DNA from: Virgibacillus sp. LDC-1
GTDB taxonomy: Bacteria > Bacillota > Bacilli > Bacillales > Amphibacillaceae
Length of the DNA: 44,591 bases
Assembly: GCF_030137545.1 (NCBI RefSeq)
Contig: NZ_JARUVL010000009.1
Span: 81,291 to 125,881 of the forward strand
Direction of reading: 5' to 3'
The position numbers were made by a program, and so were the translations under genes. The notes under the pieces are model-generated. The model saw only the letters and a list, made by a program, of their open reading frames with translations. It made no database searches and was not told where the DNA came from. Below, piece by piece: positions 15,919 to 23,808 of this stretch; position 1 is the stretch's first letter; each line of letters begins with the position of its first letter.

Positions 15919-16839
15919 TTGATAAATCATCATGTGTATGAAGAACTAGTTCGCATTGCATCTAAGCAAAACGTGTTGATGAATGAATGTTTAAAGGATC
16001 ATCTGTACACGAAGCTCGGGGGCAAGGCTGATTTTTTTGTCACACCAGAAACGTATGAGCAAGTACAGCAAATTGTAAAGCTAGCAAACAAAGAAAACAT
16101 TGCGTTTACGCTTTTGGGTAATGGCTCGAACTTAATTATTAAAGATGGCGGTATCCGTGGCATTGTGATGAACCTCGGAAAACTGAACAAAATCGCTGGA
16201 AACGGTTTGAAAATCACGGCGCAAAGTGGGGCGCGCATTATTGATACTTCACGCGAAGCGCTACACTTACGATTGACAGGATTAGAATTTGCTTGCGGTA
16301 TCCCCGGCTCTGTTGGAGGAGCGTTATACATGAATGCAGGTGCATATGGCGGTGAAATAAAAGACGTGCTAGAAAGCTGTATTGTCGTCGATCGGAATGG
16401 GGAGCTACTGAATTTGGCTGCCGAAGAATTAGCACTAGACTATCGTACGAGCAATATTCCGGACAATGGTTACATTGTATTAGAAGGAACCTTTGCTTTA
16501 CAAGCAGGTGACTATGAGGAAATAAAAGCAGTGATGGATGATTTGACCTTTAAGCGTGAATCAAAACAGCCGTTAGAATATCCATCCTGTGGTAGTGTGT
16601 TTAAACGACCACCAGGATACTTCGCAGGGAAATTAATTCAGGATAGTGGACTGCAAGGAAAGCAAATAGGTGGTGCACAGGTATCCTTAAAGCATGCCGG
16701 CTTTATTGTAAATAAAGAGAATGCTACCGCTACGGAATACATTGAATTGATTCAACATGTTCAAGCAACGGTAAAAGAAAAATTCGGTGTCCGTCTAGAA
16801 AGAGAAGTTCGTATTATTGGCGAGGATTTAGAGAAATAA
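15919..16839 (+). CDS. murB: UDP-N-acetylenolpyruvoylglucosamine reductase
   Basis: This FAD enzyme reduces UDP-GlcNAc-enolpyruvate to UDP-MurNAc in peptidoglycan synthesis. The 306-aa protein shows the FAD-binding elements KLGGKADFF, LLGNGSNLII and GIPGSVGGALYMNAGAYGGE, and the catalytic SCGSVFKRP with the Ser that acts as general acid. It ends with GGAQVSLKHAGFIVN. It lacks the extra loop of E. coli MurB, so it is the type II form usual in Bacillus. The start is TTG 15919 with AAAGGA about 9 bases upstream. It is a single gene with a bidirectional terminator after it. Confidence 0.96.
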   Translation: MINHHVYEELVRIASKQNVLMNECLKDHLYTKLGGKADFFVTPETYEQVQQIVKLANKENIAFTLLGNGSNLIIKDGGIRGIVMNLGKLNKIAGNGLKITAQSGARIIDTSREALHLRLTGLEFACGIPGSVGGALYMNAGAYGGEIKDVLESCIVVDRNGELLNLAAEELALDYRTSNIPDNGYIVLEGTFALQAGDYEEIKAVMDDLTFKRESKQPLEYPSCGSVFKRPPGYFAGKLIQDSGLQGKQIGGAQVSLKHAGFIVNKENATATEYIELIQHVQATVKEKFGVRLEREVRIIGEDLEK

Positions 16840-16840
16840 C

Positions 16841-16885
16841 AAAGCCAGTACCATTCCATTTAATAATCGGAGTGGTACTGGCTTT
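16841..16885. terminator. Bidirectional terminator between murB and ehuA
   Basis: AAAGCCAGTACCATTCC (16841-16857) pairs with GGAGTGGTACTGGCTTT (16869-16885) with one mismatch. It is flanked by A and T residues, serving murB (+) and the ehu operon (-). Confidence 0.9.
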
Positions 16886-16902
16886 TGCATCACTGTTTAT
16901 AA

Positions 16903-17721
16903 CTAAGAACGGAATCTACTTAAGAAGCTAGCAAGCCGTTCATTTTTAGAGTGCTCTAACACTTCACTTGGTGAACCTTCTTCTGCAATGACACCATTAT
17001 CAAGAAATACGATACGATCGGCGATTTCCTGAGCGAATTCCATTTCATGTGTTACAAGAACCATTGCCATTTCTCCTTCGCGGGCAATATCTCGAATTAC
17101 TTCAAGCACTTCACCAACAAGCTCGGGATCAAGCGCAGAGGTAACCTCGTCAAACAGCATAATCTTCGGCCGCATGACAAGTGCACGTGCCATTGCAACA
17201 CGTTGCTTTTGACCACCGGAAAGCTGGTTAGGGTAATTATCTAGCTTATCTCCAAGACCAACCTTTTCAAGCATTTCGATGGAGCGTTGTTTTGCAGAGG
17301 CTTTGCTTTCCTTTTGCACATGAATTGGCGCTGTCATACAATTTTCTAAGATTGTCATATGTGGAAACAGATTGAAATGCTGAAATACCATACCAATGTT
17401 TCCTCGAACGGCTCGTAAATGCTTTTCGTTCGCTGGAACTAGCTGACCATTTTTCTCCATGTGCCAGAGATTTTTGCCATCTACAATTATTTCTCCAGAT
17501 GTCGGCTCCTCTAATGTCATGAGCATACGAATAATCGTTGTCTTTCCAGAGCCACTCGGTCCGATAAGGGCTACTTTTTCTCCAGGTCGAATGTCCAAAT
17601 TAATGCCTTTTAATACTTCGACATCGCCAAATGCTTTATGGATATCTTCGTATTTCACAATGGGTTCCATTTGAGAAAAATCTTGTTTTTTTATCTCTTT
17701 TTTAATCGTAGTATCTGTCAT
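16903..17721 (-). CDS. ehuA: Ectoine/hydroxyectoine-type ABC transporter ATPase
   Basis: A 272-aa polar-amino-acid-type ATPase with Walker A GPSGSGKTT, Q-loop MVFQHFNLFPHMTILEN, signature [15 protein letters not shown], Walker B IMLFDEVTSALDPE and H-loop VLVTHEMEFA. Note Val rather than Pro in DEVTSALD. The N-terminus carries about 20 extra residues before the first strand. It is the last gene of the minus-strand operon and shares one base with ehuD. The assignment to ectoine rests on the adjoining EhuB-like binding protein, since the ATPase alone would not distinguish substrates. Confidence 0.87.
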   Translation of the reverse strand: MTDTTIKKEIKKQDFSQMEPIVKYEDIHKAFGDVEVLKGINLDIRPGEKVALIGPSGSGKTTIIRMLMTLEEPTSGEIIVDGKNLWHMEKNGQLVPANEKHLRAVRGNIGMVFQHFNLFPHMTILENCMTAPIHVQKESKASAKQRSIEMLEKVGLGDKLDNYPNQLSGGQKQRVAMARALVMRPKIMLFDEVTSALDPELVGEVLEVIRDIAREGEMAMVLVTHEMEFAQEIADRIVFLDNGVIAEEGSPSEVLEHSKNERLASFLSRFRS

Positions 17722-18428
17722 TACACTACAGCTCCTTTACTTTCTTGTAGGGCTTCATCCTTATCAAAACGGCGATTGATTTTTTGTTCTAGCTTCCGAA
17801 TCATAATAGCAGAAGGATAGCTTAGAACAAGGAATAAAATCGCTACAATCGTTAGAGATTCTAAATATCGGAAATGCTGTGCACCGAATTCATTGGCAAT
17901 ATGCAGCATACCTGTAACACCAATCGTCGCTGCAAGGGGAACTTCCTTAAACATAATAATTAAATAGTTTCCTAGCATTGGAATGGTAGGTGGAACTGCC
18001 TGTGGAAGAATAATCTTTCTCCATTTCTGTATGGTAGAGAAATTTAACGCTTTAGAAGCCTCCCATTGCCCTTTATTTACACTTTCAATTCCTGAACGAT
18101 AAACCTCACCAATATACGTACTATAATGTAGACCAATTCCAAGCACCGCACTTAAAAATGCTGGTAGCGATACCCCAATTCCAGGAATCATTGGCCAAGC
18201 ATAATAAATAAAAAACAACTGAACAAGTGGAGGGGTGGATCGGATAAACTCCATCACCCATGTTACCGTCCAATGAACGATTTTAATAGGGATACGTCTT
18301 AAAAATGTCCAAGCGAATCCAAAAATGAGTGCAAAGAGATAGCAAGCGATTGTCAGTGCTACGGTAATACTAAGCCCTTCTAGAATGAGTGGGAATGCAT
18401 CAAAGAATAAGTCCCATTTCCAATTCAT
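17721..18428 (-). CDS. ehuD: Ectoine/hydroxyectoine-type ABC permease EhuD
   Basis: A 235-aa inner-membrane permease of the HisMQ/GlnP type, with about five helices. The EAA loop is QWEASKALNFSTIQKWRKII followed by LPQAVPPTIPMLGNYL, which contacts the ATPase. It overlaps ehuC by four bases and touches ehuA, indicating tight translational coupling. It pairs with EhuC as a heterodimeric pore. The C versus D assignment follows gene order in the known ehuABCD cluster. Confidence 0.85.
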   Translation of the reverse strand: MNWKWDLFFDAFPLILEGLSITVALTIACYLFALIFGFAWTFLRRIPIKIVHWTVTWVMEFIRSTPPLVQLFFIYYAWPMIPGIGVSLPAFLSAVLGIGLHYSTYIGEVYRSGIESVNKGQWEASKALNFSTIQKWRKIILPQAVPPTIPMLGNYLIIMFKEVPLAATIGVTGMLHIANEFGAQHFRYLESLTIVAILFLVLSYPSAIMIRKLEQKINRRFDKDEALQESKGAVV

Positions 18429-19087
18429 TGACTAGCCACCCCTTTCTTTGAAATGCTTTCCATTTTTCTAGTAAGAAAGATCAATGGTAAAGCAAGTATA
18501 AAATAAAATACGAGCACGAGAAAATAAATAGTTGGTGCCATGGATAGTTCTGAGCTTCGTAGTAGATTTCCATGATATAAAATATCTGTCATACCGATTA
18601 ACGATACAAGGGATGTAGCTTTTAGCATCTGAATTAAATAATTGCCAAACTCCGGTAGCATCATTTTAATTGCTTGAGGTAAAATAACGAGTCGCATCTT
18701 CTGAAAACGATTCATATTAAGTGCAGTTGCAGCTTCGGTTTGTCCGTTTGCCACAGATAGGATCGAGCCACGAACAACCTCTGACATATAAGCACCATAA
18801 TTTAGGGCAATTGCTAATACACCTGCTAATAGGTCATTCCCTAGATTTATATTAAATAGCATCGGGATGGCATAATAAAACCAAAAAAGCTGTACAATCA
18901 ACGAAGTGCCTCGAAACACTTCAACATAAACGCCAGTAAATTTCCGTAAAAATACATTGTTTGATAGGCGGCACAGTCCTGCAATAAAGGCAAAAAGATA
19001 GCCTAAGGCAGCAGATAATACGAGAACAATAATTGTAATATTCATCCCTTTAAGCAGGACGGGAAATACTTCCGTTATTGTATTCAA
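18425..19087 (-). CDS. ehuC: Ectoine/hydroxyectoine-type ABC permease EhuC
   Basis: A 220-aa HisMQ-type permease with the EAA loop GQTEAATALNMNRFQKMRLV then LPQAIKMMLPEFGNYL, and several hydrophobic helices. It is the first permease gene after ehuB, from which a 261-base gap with a strong hairpin separates it. It overlaps ehuD by four bases. The start ATG 19087 has an AAAGGAGTGAT-type site just upstream on the minus strand. Confidence 0.85.
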   Translation of the reverse strand: MNTITEVFPVLLKGMNITIIVLVLSAALGYLFAFIAGLCRLSNNVFLRKFTGVYVEVFRGTSLIVQLFWFYYAIPMLFNINLGNDLLAGVLAIALNYGAYMSEVVRGSILSVANGQTEAATALNMNRFQKMRLVILPQAIKMMLPEFGNYLIQMLKATSLVSLIGMTDILYHGNLLRSSELSMAPTIYFLVLVFYFILALPLIFLTRKMESISKKGVASQ

Positions 19088-19263
19088 TGTAAATCACTCC
19101 TTTTAGAATGTTTTTTATGGCGTCAAACGAAGCAAGTTCAATGCGAAGTAAAACATGCTTCTATCGAAGATGAATATAACGTGTTATCCATCTGGAGAGA
19201 CGCGGGTAAGGAGAAGGAGGTAGAAAAGGAGATTAATGAAAGCACGCTACACACAAAAGAAAT

Positions 19264-19297
19264 GGGTCTGACTCCCCTGGGTAAGGGAGCCGGACCC
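19264..19297 (-). terminator. Intercistronic hairpin/attenuator between ehuB and ehuC
   Basis: GGGTCTGACTCCC (19264-19276) and GGGAGCCGGACCC (19285-19297) form a GC-rich stem with one mismatch and one G-U pair. Read on the minus strand it is followed by ATTTCTTTT, so it resembles a leaky terminator that would keep the binding-protein message more abundant than the permease message. GGGTCTGACYCCC-like palindromes also occur as dispersed repeats in Bacillaceae, so a REP-like origin is possible. Confidence 0.55.
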
Positions 19298-19348
19298 TGT
19301 GGAGTTTTCTATCATTTTTTCTTTTCTAGTTAAGTAGGATGAAACCGT

Positions 19349-20227
19349 TTATTCAATTTCTCCTTTACATACTTTCTCTGTTGTAATAGTATCTGGAACA
19401 CTATTTAATTCTCCGTCAAAGTAGTTATTGTTCAATATTTCAGCAATCGTTCCATCTTCTTTTAGCTTTGCAAGTTCCTTGTTGTAAGCTTCGCGTAAGG
19501 CGTTATCTTCCTGATGGAAGGCAGCGGCACCATAGCTTGGCACACCTTCTATATCTGGTTGCTCAAAATCGGCAACAAATTCTAGCTTATCGGAGTTTGC
19601 TGATTCTAAAGCCATCCGTACAGTTGCTTCTGTCCCCGTTGTTGCATCCGCTCGGCCTGATTCAACTGCTGCAAATGTAGCCGGGATGTCTGGCGCGTTT
19701 TGGATTTGGCTTGGGTCGACTCCTTCACTTTTCAAGAAATCATTTTCAGTTGCTCCTGACATAACAGATACGACGGCCTCCGGATTAGCTGCAATATCTT
19801 TATAGCTTTTCAAATCGAGAGGATTTCCTTTTTGTACGATAAGTCCTTCCCCATATTTCATTTCTGGATCACCAAAGGCCACATTTTCACAACGATCTGG
19901 TTTAATGGCCATTCCAGCAGTGACAACATCGAACTTTCTAGCATTAAGTCCAGAAACTAACTGACCAAATTCCGATAGTTTTCCATCAACTTCTTCAATG
20001 CCAAGTTCTTTGAAAACAGCCTTTGCTATATCTACTGCGGCACCTTTTAGTTCTCCATCTTCTTCATATGCATACGGCTTTTCATTGGCAAAGCCGACAG
20101 TTACCTTACCAGCTTCTTTTAACTTTTCTAGTGAGTTGTCCTCTCCATCTCCACTTGTATCAGAACCACAAGCAGCAAGTAGAAAGAAGGACATCCCTAA
20201 TATTGAAGCAATGACTATTTTTTTCAC
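19349..20227 (-). CDS. ehuB: Ectoine/hydroxyectoine-binding lipoprotein EhuB
   Basis: A 292-aa periplasmic-binding-protein fold lipoprotein (lipobox LLAAC, Cys20). The start of the mature domain (KVTVGFANEKPYAYEEDG) and the segments EEVDGKLSEFGQLVSGL and DRCENVAFGDP match the EhuB family that binds ectoine and hydroxyectoine for use as osmoprotectant or nutrient. The start is GTG 20227, with GGGAGG about 10 bases upstream. An extra C-terminal tail has a cysteine (TTEKVCKGEIE) and, with Cys in RCENV, may form a disulfide as seen in this family. A related polar amino acid ligand is the main alternative. Confidence 0.87.
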   Translation of the reverse strand: MKKIVIASILGMSFFLLAACGSDTSGDGEDNSLEKLKEAGKVTVGFANEKPYAYEEDGELKGAAVDIAKAVFKELGIEEVDGKLSEFGQLVSGLNARKFDVVTAGMAIKPDRCENVAFGDPEMKYGEGLIVQKGNPLDLKSYKDIAANPEAVVSVMSGATENDFLKSEGVDPSQIQNAPDIPATFAAVESGRADATTGTEATVRMALESANSDKLEFVADFEQPDIEGVPSYGAAAFHQEDNALREAYNKELAKLKEDGTIAEILNNNYFDGELNSVPDTITTEKVCKGEIE

Positions 20228-20257
20228 CTTATAAAGACCTCCCTTTTTTTCTGTAAC

Positions 20258-20303
20258 GTCTGCGTTTCACATGATATGGAAAACGAGAGCTTCCCACGCA
20301 GAC
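20258..20303 (-). promoter_or_regulatory. Stem-loop at the 5' end of the ehuB leader
   Basis: GTCTGCGT (20258-20265) and ACGCAGAC (20296-20303) are a perfect 8-bp closing stem, with an inner GGAA/TTCC helix possible. It would begin almost exactly at the predicted transcription start, so it probably sets message stability or is a regulatory fold. It does not match a riboswitch class that I know. Confidence 0.4.
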
Positions 20304-20311
20304 ACACTTTA

Positions 20312-20340
20312 ATACTATCGATATTAGAATTATCATTCAA
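20312..20340 (-). promoter_or_regulatory. Promoter of the ehu operon
   Basis: On the minus strand TTGAAT (20340-20335) and TAGTAT (20317-20312) are spaced by 17 bases. The start would fall near 20304. An inverted repeat TATATT...AATATA (20347-20352 and 20364-20369) lies just upstream of the -35 and may bind a regulator. Confidence 0.55.
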
Positions 20341-20607
20341 ACGTAGTATATTTGGATAATTCGAATATATTTTCGGTATAAAGGGATTGAGAAAGATAGG
20401 CTTGTGTATACTGAAACATCCTCCCATATTGTTAATTTTGCTCTTAAATACCAATGAATTGCTATAATTTCCTTTTAACTGGATGTTGATGATTGGGGAA
20501 GGAAGTTATATGGATGTTTGGTATAATAAAATTATATAAAGTGTTTGGCTAGTGAAGCTCTGGTGGAGACATTCAGATAGCTGGCAATGGGGAAAGGGGG
20601 AGTAGTG

Positions 20608-20766
20608 ATGATTGGTTGGATTATTGGGATGATTGCAATCTGTGTTGTTATTTTAGTTTTATCATTATTTACTATTTCGAAAGGGTACGCATATAAGCAT
20701 ACGATTGATCCGCTCCCAGATAATGATCAAGCGGGCAACGCATCGGAAGGTAATAATACACCTTAA
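20608..20766 (+). CDS. ytzI: YtzI-like small membrane protein
   Basis: A 52-aa micro-protein with one membrane helix (WIIGMIAICVVILVLSLF), followed by a short basic/aromatic turn ISKGYAYKHTIDPLPD and an acidic/polar tail. The motif SKGYAYKHTIDPL is what I associate with the YtzI family of Bacillaceae; its function is unknown. The ATG at 20608 has a GGGGGAG ribosome binding site. A convincing terminator follows immediately, showing that it is a separate transcription unit. Confidence 0.72.
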   Translation: MIGWIIGMIAICVVILVLSLFTISKGYAYKHTIDPLPDNDQAGNASEGNNTP

Positions 20767-20775
20767 AACAACTCT

Positions 20776-20821
20776 AAAAAAGGGATCAATCATCGTTTAT
20801 TGGTGAATCGACCCCTTTTTT
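20776..20821 (+). terminator. Terminator of ytzI
   Basis: AAAAAAGGGATCAATCA (20776-20792) pairs with TGAATCGACCCCTTTTTT (ending near 20821), with G-U pairs and one bulge, ending in a T-run. Confidence 0.85.
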
Positions 20822-20940
20822 GTTTACAACGTTATTATGAAGTAGCATATTTCGTTTTGAATAATGAAAGGAATTTCTAAAGCAAAAACGTGAAACCTTT
20901 CGTTTACCCTTACAGTATAATAGAAGAAAGGAGGGAAATA

Positions 20941-21564
20941 ATGATTGTACTTTTCGTTTGTGTGATCGGTTATCTCTTTGGCTGTTTGCATGGATCTCAG
21001 TTAGTTGGAAAGCTAAAGAAAATTGATATTAAAAGCGCAGGAGTTAAAAATGCTGGCGCGTCTAATACAACTATCCTCTTAGGCTGGAAATATGGGATTT
21101 TGGTCGGACTTATAGATATTTTTAAAGGCACGTTAGCAATCTTACTTGTTTTATTTCTTTTAAATGAAAATGGAATTACTGGAGATACAAGAAATTTGCT
21201 AGTTTATGTTACCGCACTTTTTGTTATTTTAGGACATAATTATCCGGTTACTATGAAGTTTAACGGTGGAAAGGGAACAGCTTCACTTGTTGGCATTCTC
21301 CTGGCAATCGATTGGAAAATAGCCGTTATTGGAATTGGTATTCTTCTATTATTAACGTTTACAACAGATTATCTTGTCATTGGTGTTCTTTTTATGTATG
21401 TTTCATTTTTAATTACGACATATTTCTTTTTCGGCATAGAGCCAGCACTCATTGTTGTTATATTATCTTTTTTAAGTGTGATGAAGCATCTGGATAATTA
21501 TAAACGGATTCGAACAAAAGAAGAAACGAGAATATCGAGCATGTTTGGGAAAAAGGCTAGTTAG
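20941..21564 (+). CDS. Divergent PlsY-family acyl-phosphate:glycerol-3-phosphate acyltransferase
   Basis: A 207-aa membrane protein from ATG 20941 (AAAGGAGGG site). The three PlsY motifs are recognisable: motif 1 GSQLVGKLKKIDIKSAG continuing to KNAGASN, motif 2 GHNYPVTMKFNGGKGTA, and motif 3 region RIRTKEETRISS. PlsY transfers acyl groups from acyl-phosphate to glycerol-3-phosphate at the start of phospholipid synthesis. Motif 1 is altered: the usual GSGNxGATN reads GVKNAGASN. It is therefore likely a paralogue beside a standard PlsY encoded elsewhere, possibly with shifted substrate. The DUF456 gene follows after 16 bases, suggesting a two-gene membrane operon. Confidence 0.82.
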   Translation: MIVLFVCVIGYLFGCLHGSQLVGKLKKIDIKSAGVKNAGASNTTILLGWKYGILVGLIDIFKGTLAILLVLFLLNENGITGDTRNLLVYVTALFVILGHNYPVTMKFNGGKGTASLVGILLAIDWKIAVIGIGILLLLTFTTDYLVIGVLFMYVSFLITTYFFFGIEPALIVVILSFLSVMKHLDNYKRIRTKEETRISSMFGKKAS

Positions 21565-21580
21565 GAGATGAAGAAGATAC

Positions 21581-22066
21581 ATGTTGCATAGCATCATTTG
21601 GATATTAATTGCATTATTATTTATCGGTAGTTTTATCGGATTGGTTTTTCCAATCATTCCTTCCGCGCTGTTTATATGGGTAGCATTTATTTTATACCAT
21701 TTCATTATTGACACAACGGTGCTTAGTGTTTCCTTTTGGGTTATCATGGTCATCCTTACAGCCATTTTGTTCGGTGCAGATATCATCACAAACCGTTTTT
21801 TTGTAAAGCAGTATGGAGGGAGTAAGTGGGGAGAACGCGTTGCGGCATTAGGTGTTATTGTTGGCTCTTTTATCCTTCCTCCGTTTGGTATTCTGCTCGT
21901 CCCATTCATTGCTGTTTTATTCGTGGAAATGGGTCAAAAAAGAACGAGCAGTGAAGCAGTTAAAGCGGCTTTTGGTTCGCTTTTAGGGTTTTTAGGAGGT
22001 ACATTTGCAAAATTCGTTCTGCAACTTATTATGATTACGTGGTTTTTGATTGTTGTTTTATTTTAA
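21581..22066 (+). CDS. DUF456 family membrane protein, YqgC-like
   Basis: A 161-aa hydrophobic protein with about four helices and a Gly-rich pattern: GLVFPIIPSALFIW, FGADIITNRFFVKQYGGSKWG, and GSFILPPFGILLVPFIAVLFVE. This repeated glycine/proline-rich hairpin layout is that of DUF456 proteins such as YqgC. Function is unknown. It sits 16 bases after the plsY paralogue and is probably co-transcribed with it. The ribosome binding site (TAGGAGATGAAG) is somewhat distant from ATG 21581. Confidence 0.82.
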   Translation: MLHSIIWILIALLFIGSFIGLVFPIIPSALFIWVAFILYHFIIDTTVLSVSFWVIMVILTAILFGADIITNRFFVKQYGGSKWGERVAALGVIVGSFILPPFGILLVPFIAVLFVEMGQKRTSSEAVKAAFGSLLGFLGGTFAKFVLQLIMITWFLIVVLF

Positions 22067-22081
22067 CGATTTATTTGATGA

Positions 22082-22126
22082 AGCGGCTGGAACACGAAGT
22101 TTACTTCGTTGTTCGAGCCGCTTTTT
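22082..22126. terminator. Bidirectional terminator between DUF456 and the HpaB-like gene
   Basis: AGCGGCT (22082-22088) and AGCCGCT (22116-22122) close a long imperfect stem containing GAACACGAAGT and ACTTCGTTGTTC, with Ts after it. Confidence 0.85.
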
Positions 22127-22156
22127 GAGAGAAGGGCGGAGGAGCTACTTCTGATA

Positions 22157-23599
22157 TTAAGCATCTGAGTCTAAAAAGTCCCCCACTTGTTTTTCATAAG
22201 GTGTCATATCATAGTTAAAATAAAGCTTTGTCGCTAAGCGAACGGGGTCACCGAAGAAGAATCGTTCGTATAATGCTTCCCGTGTTCCAAAAGAGCTCAT
22301 AGATACATCCCATGCGAGTCGGAAAAGCCTGACGCGATCTTTTGCATCTTTCGTTGCAGCTTGTAAATAATGCTCGAGATCTTTGCTGTTTTCAGAATGA
22401 AAAGCTTGCTCTGATGGAATAGACATTAAGCCACTTGTACCTAATTGCTGTATAATCTCGACAAAACGAGGATATGCACGTGGGAATATGTTGCTAGCAA
22501 TTTGTAAAACTGTTTGATCAGGACGCATGAAGCCTGAATCATCTAATTTTGCTTGTGCTTCTGATTGAAGTAACAATGCTTTCATAGTTTCTAAAGCGAT
22601 AATTATTTCGGACGCTTTCTCCTGCACGTGCTGATATTCTTGGATTTGAATCGTTTTAATGATGGATTGCACAATGCCTAAAATAAATTCTGTTTTGATA
22701 ACTTGTCGGGAAACGACTTGGTGAAGCGCGAAGGCATTAAAAGAACTTGCCGGAATAAACCGATTTGAGATGGGCAAGTTGTCATAGTAGAAAACGCGCT
22801 CCCATGGAACGCATACATTGTCGAATACAACGATTGTATCCATCTCCTCATATTTTGAGCTTAACGGATAATTAAAGGTGTTCTCACCAAGAACAAATGA
22901 TTCGCGACAAATAAAGGATAAGCCACTCGTATTACTCGGAATGGCAAAAGCAAATCCGTTTGCTTTATCTTGAATGCCACCGGCTGAGAAAACCATGATT
23001 TCATCGGTTATTCCTCCTTGTGTCGCAAGAAGTCGAGCTCCCTTAATGATTAATCCTTCTTCATTTTTATCCACTACTTTTGCAGCAATCGGTGCATCGT
23101 TTTCTTCAATATAAAACTGGGCTCGATTTACTTGGGGATCAACAAATGTATGTGTGATAGATAAGTCATTTTCTCGTGCAAATGCATAGAATTGATGGAT
23201 ATTTTCTGGAAAGCAGTTTTCCTCTCCATTCAACAAATCACTAGAAGCAGCGAATGCCATTAATACGGTGTTCATGTAATCTGGACTTCTGCCCATCATC
23301 CCATTCGTATGCTTTGCCCATTGCTGAATCATTTGTCTTCTTTTAGTAAGCTCTTCTTTTGTTGTCGGTTGTAAAAAAGAAAGTCCCACAGGCTCCCCGC
23401 TTAGAGGAGACGTGTACGTCATGGATTCCTGTTGTGTTGCAGTATGCTGTAAATCATACAATGCTGCTTGTGTCTTCATCACGCCTTTAAAAGCAGGATG
23501 CTCTGATTTTTTTCCGGTTACGCGTTTCCCGTCAATCCATATCCTTGTATTTAAGCTATCAATTCGGTTTATATAGTCATTTCCGGTTATAGCAGGCAT
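22157..23599 (-). CDS. 4-hydroxyphenylacetate 3-monooxygenase (HpaB)-like oxygenase
   Basis: A 480-aa FADH2-dependent hydroxylase of the acyl-CoA-dehydrogenase-like fold. The N-terminus NDYINRIDSLNTRIWIDGKRV, the segment GRSPDYMNTVLMAF, and FDNVCVPWERVFYYDNL are HpaB/HpaH family features. Length agrees with B. subtilis YoaI (about 480). These enzymes hydroxylate phenols next to the hydroxyl, using FADH2 from a separate reductase (HpaC). No reductase is encoded in this window, so the partner must lie elsewhere. The start ATG 23599 has GAGGTG. It is divergent from pncA and ends at the shared terminator. The substrate is uncertain. Confidence 0.88.
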   Translation of the reverse strand: MPAITGNDYINRIDSLNTRIWIDGKRVTGKKSEHPAFKGVMKTQAALYDLQHTATQQESMTYTSPLSGEPVGLSFLQPTTKEELTKRRQMIQQWAKHTNGMMGRSPDYMNTVLMAFAASSDLLNGEENCFPENIHQFYAFARENDLSITHTFVDPQVNRAQFYIEENDAPIAAKVVDKNEEGLIIKGARLLATQGGITDEIMVFSAGGIQDKANGFAFAIPSNTSGLSFICRESFVLGENTFNYPLSSKYEEMDTIVVFDNVCVPWERVFYYDNLPISNRFIPASSFNAFALHQVVSRQVIKTEFILGIVQSIIKTIQIQEYQHVQEKASEIIIALETMKALLLQSEAQAKLDDSGFMRPDQTVLQIASNIFPRAYPRFVEIIQQLGTSGLMSIPSEQAFHSENSKDLEHYLQAATKDAKDRVRLFRLAWDVSMSSFGTREALYERFFFGDPVRLATKLYFNYDMTPYEKQVGDFLDSDA

Positions 23600-23754
23600 G
23601 TTTTCACCTCTAATATGGTAGTTAGTATTTGTTTTTAGTTTATTGATTGTGATTAAATTTTGTTACAAAGGTATGGAATGGAAACTTTAACTATGTCGAA
23701 CGTAATTTATGCTAAAAAATAAGCTTAAAAATCCATCTGCTCTTTTTTCCATGC

Positions 23755-23760
23755 TATAAT
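23755..23760 (+). promoter_or_regulatory. Extended -10 of pncA
   Basis: TGCTATAAT provides a perfect extended -10 (hexamer at 23755-23760) about 48 bases before the pncA start. The -35 position (around 23732) is poor, as often seen with extended -10 promoters. Confidence 0.45.
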
Positions 23761-23808
23761 GACGATAGCAAATAAGCGGAACTAAAAATAAATCGAGGAG
23801 GCAATCTT

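Larger units (their letters stand above)
20228..20607. other. Divergent regulatory region, ehuB / ytzI
   Basis: This 380-base gap holds the ehuB promoter, a leader stem-loop and an AT-rich inverted repeat (all listed separately). On the ytzI side I find TATAAT at 20522-20527 but no convincing -35 element. No other gene or RNA was recognised. Confidence 0.6.

Noticed and set aside
20522-20527. TATAAT as a certain ytzI promoter
   Set aside because: The best -35-like hexamer is 23 bases away, so the promoter was not listed.
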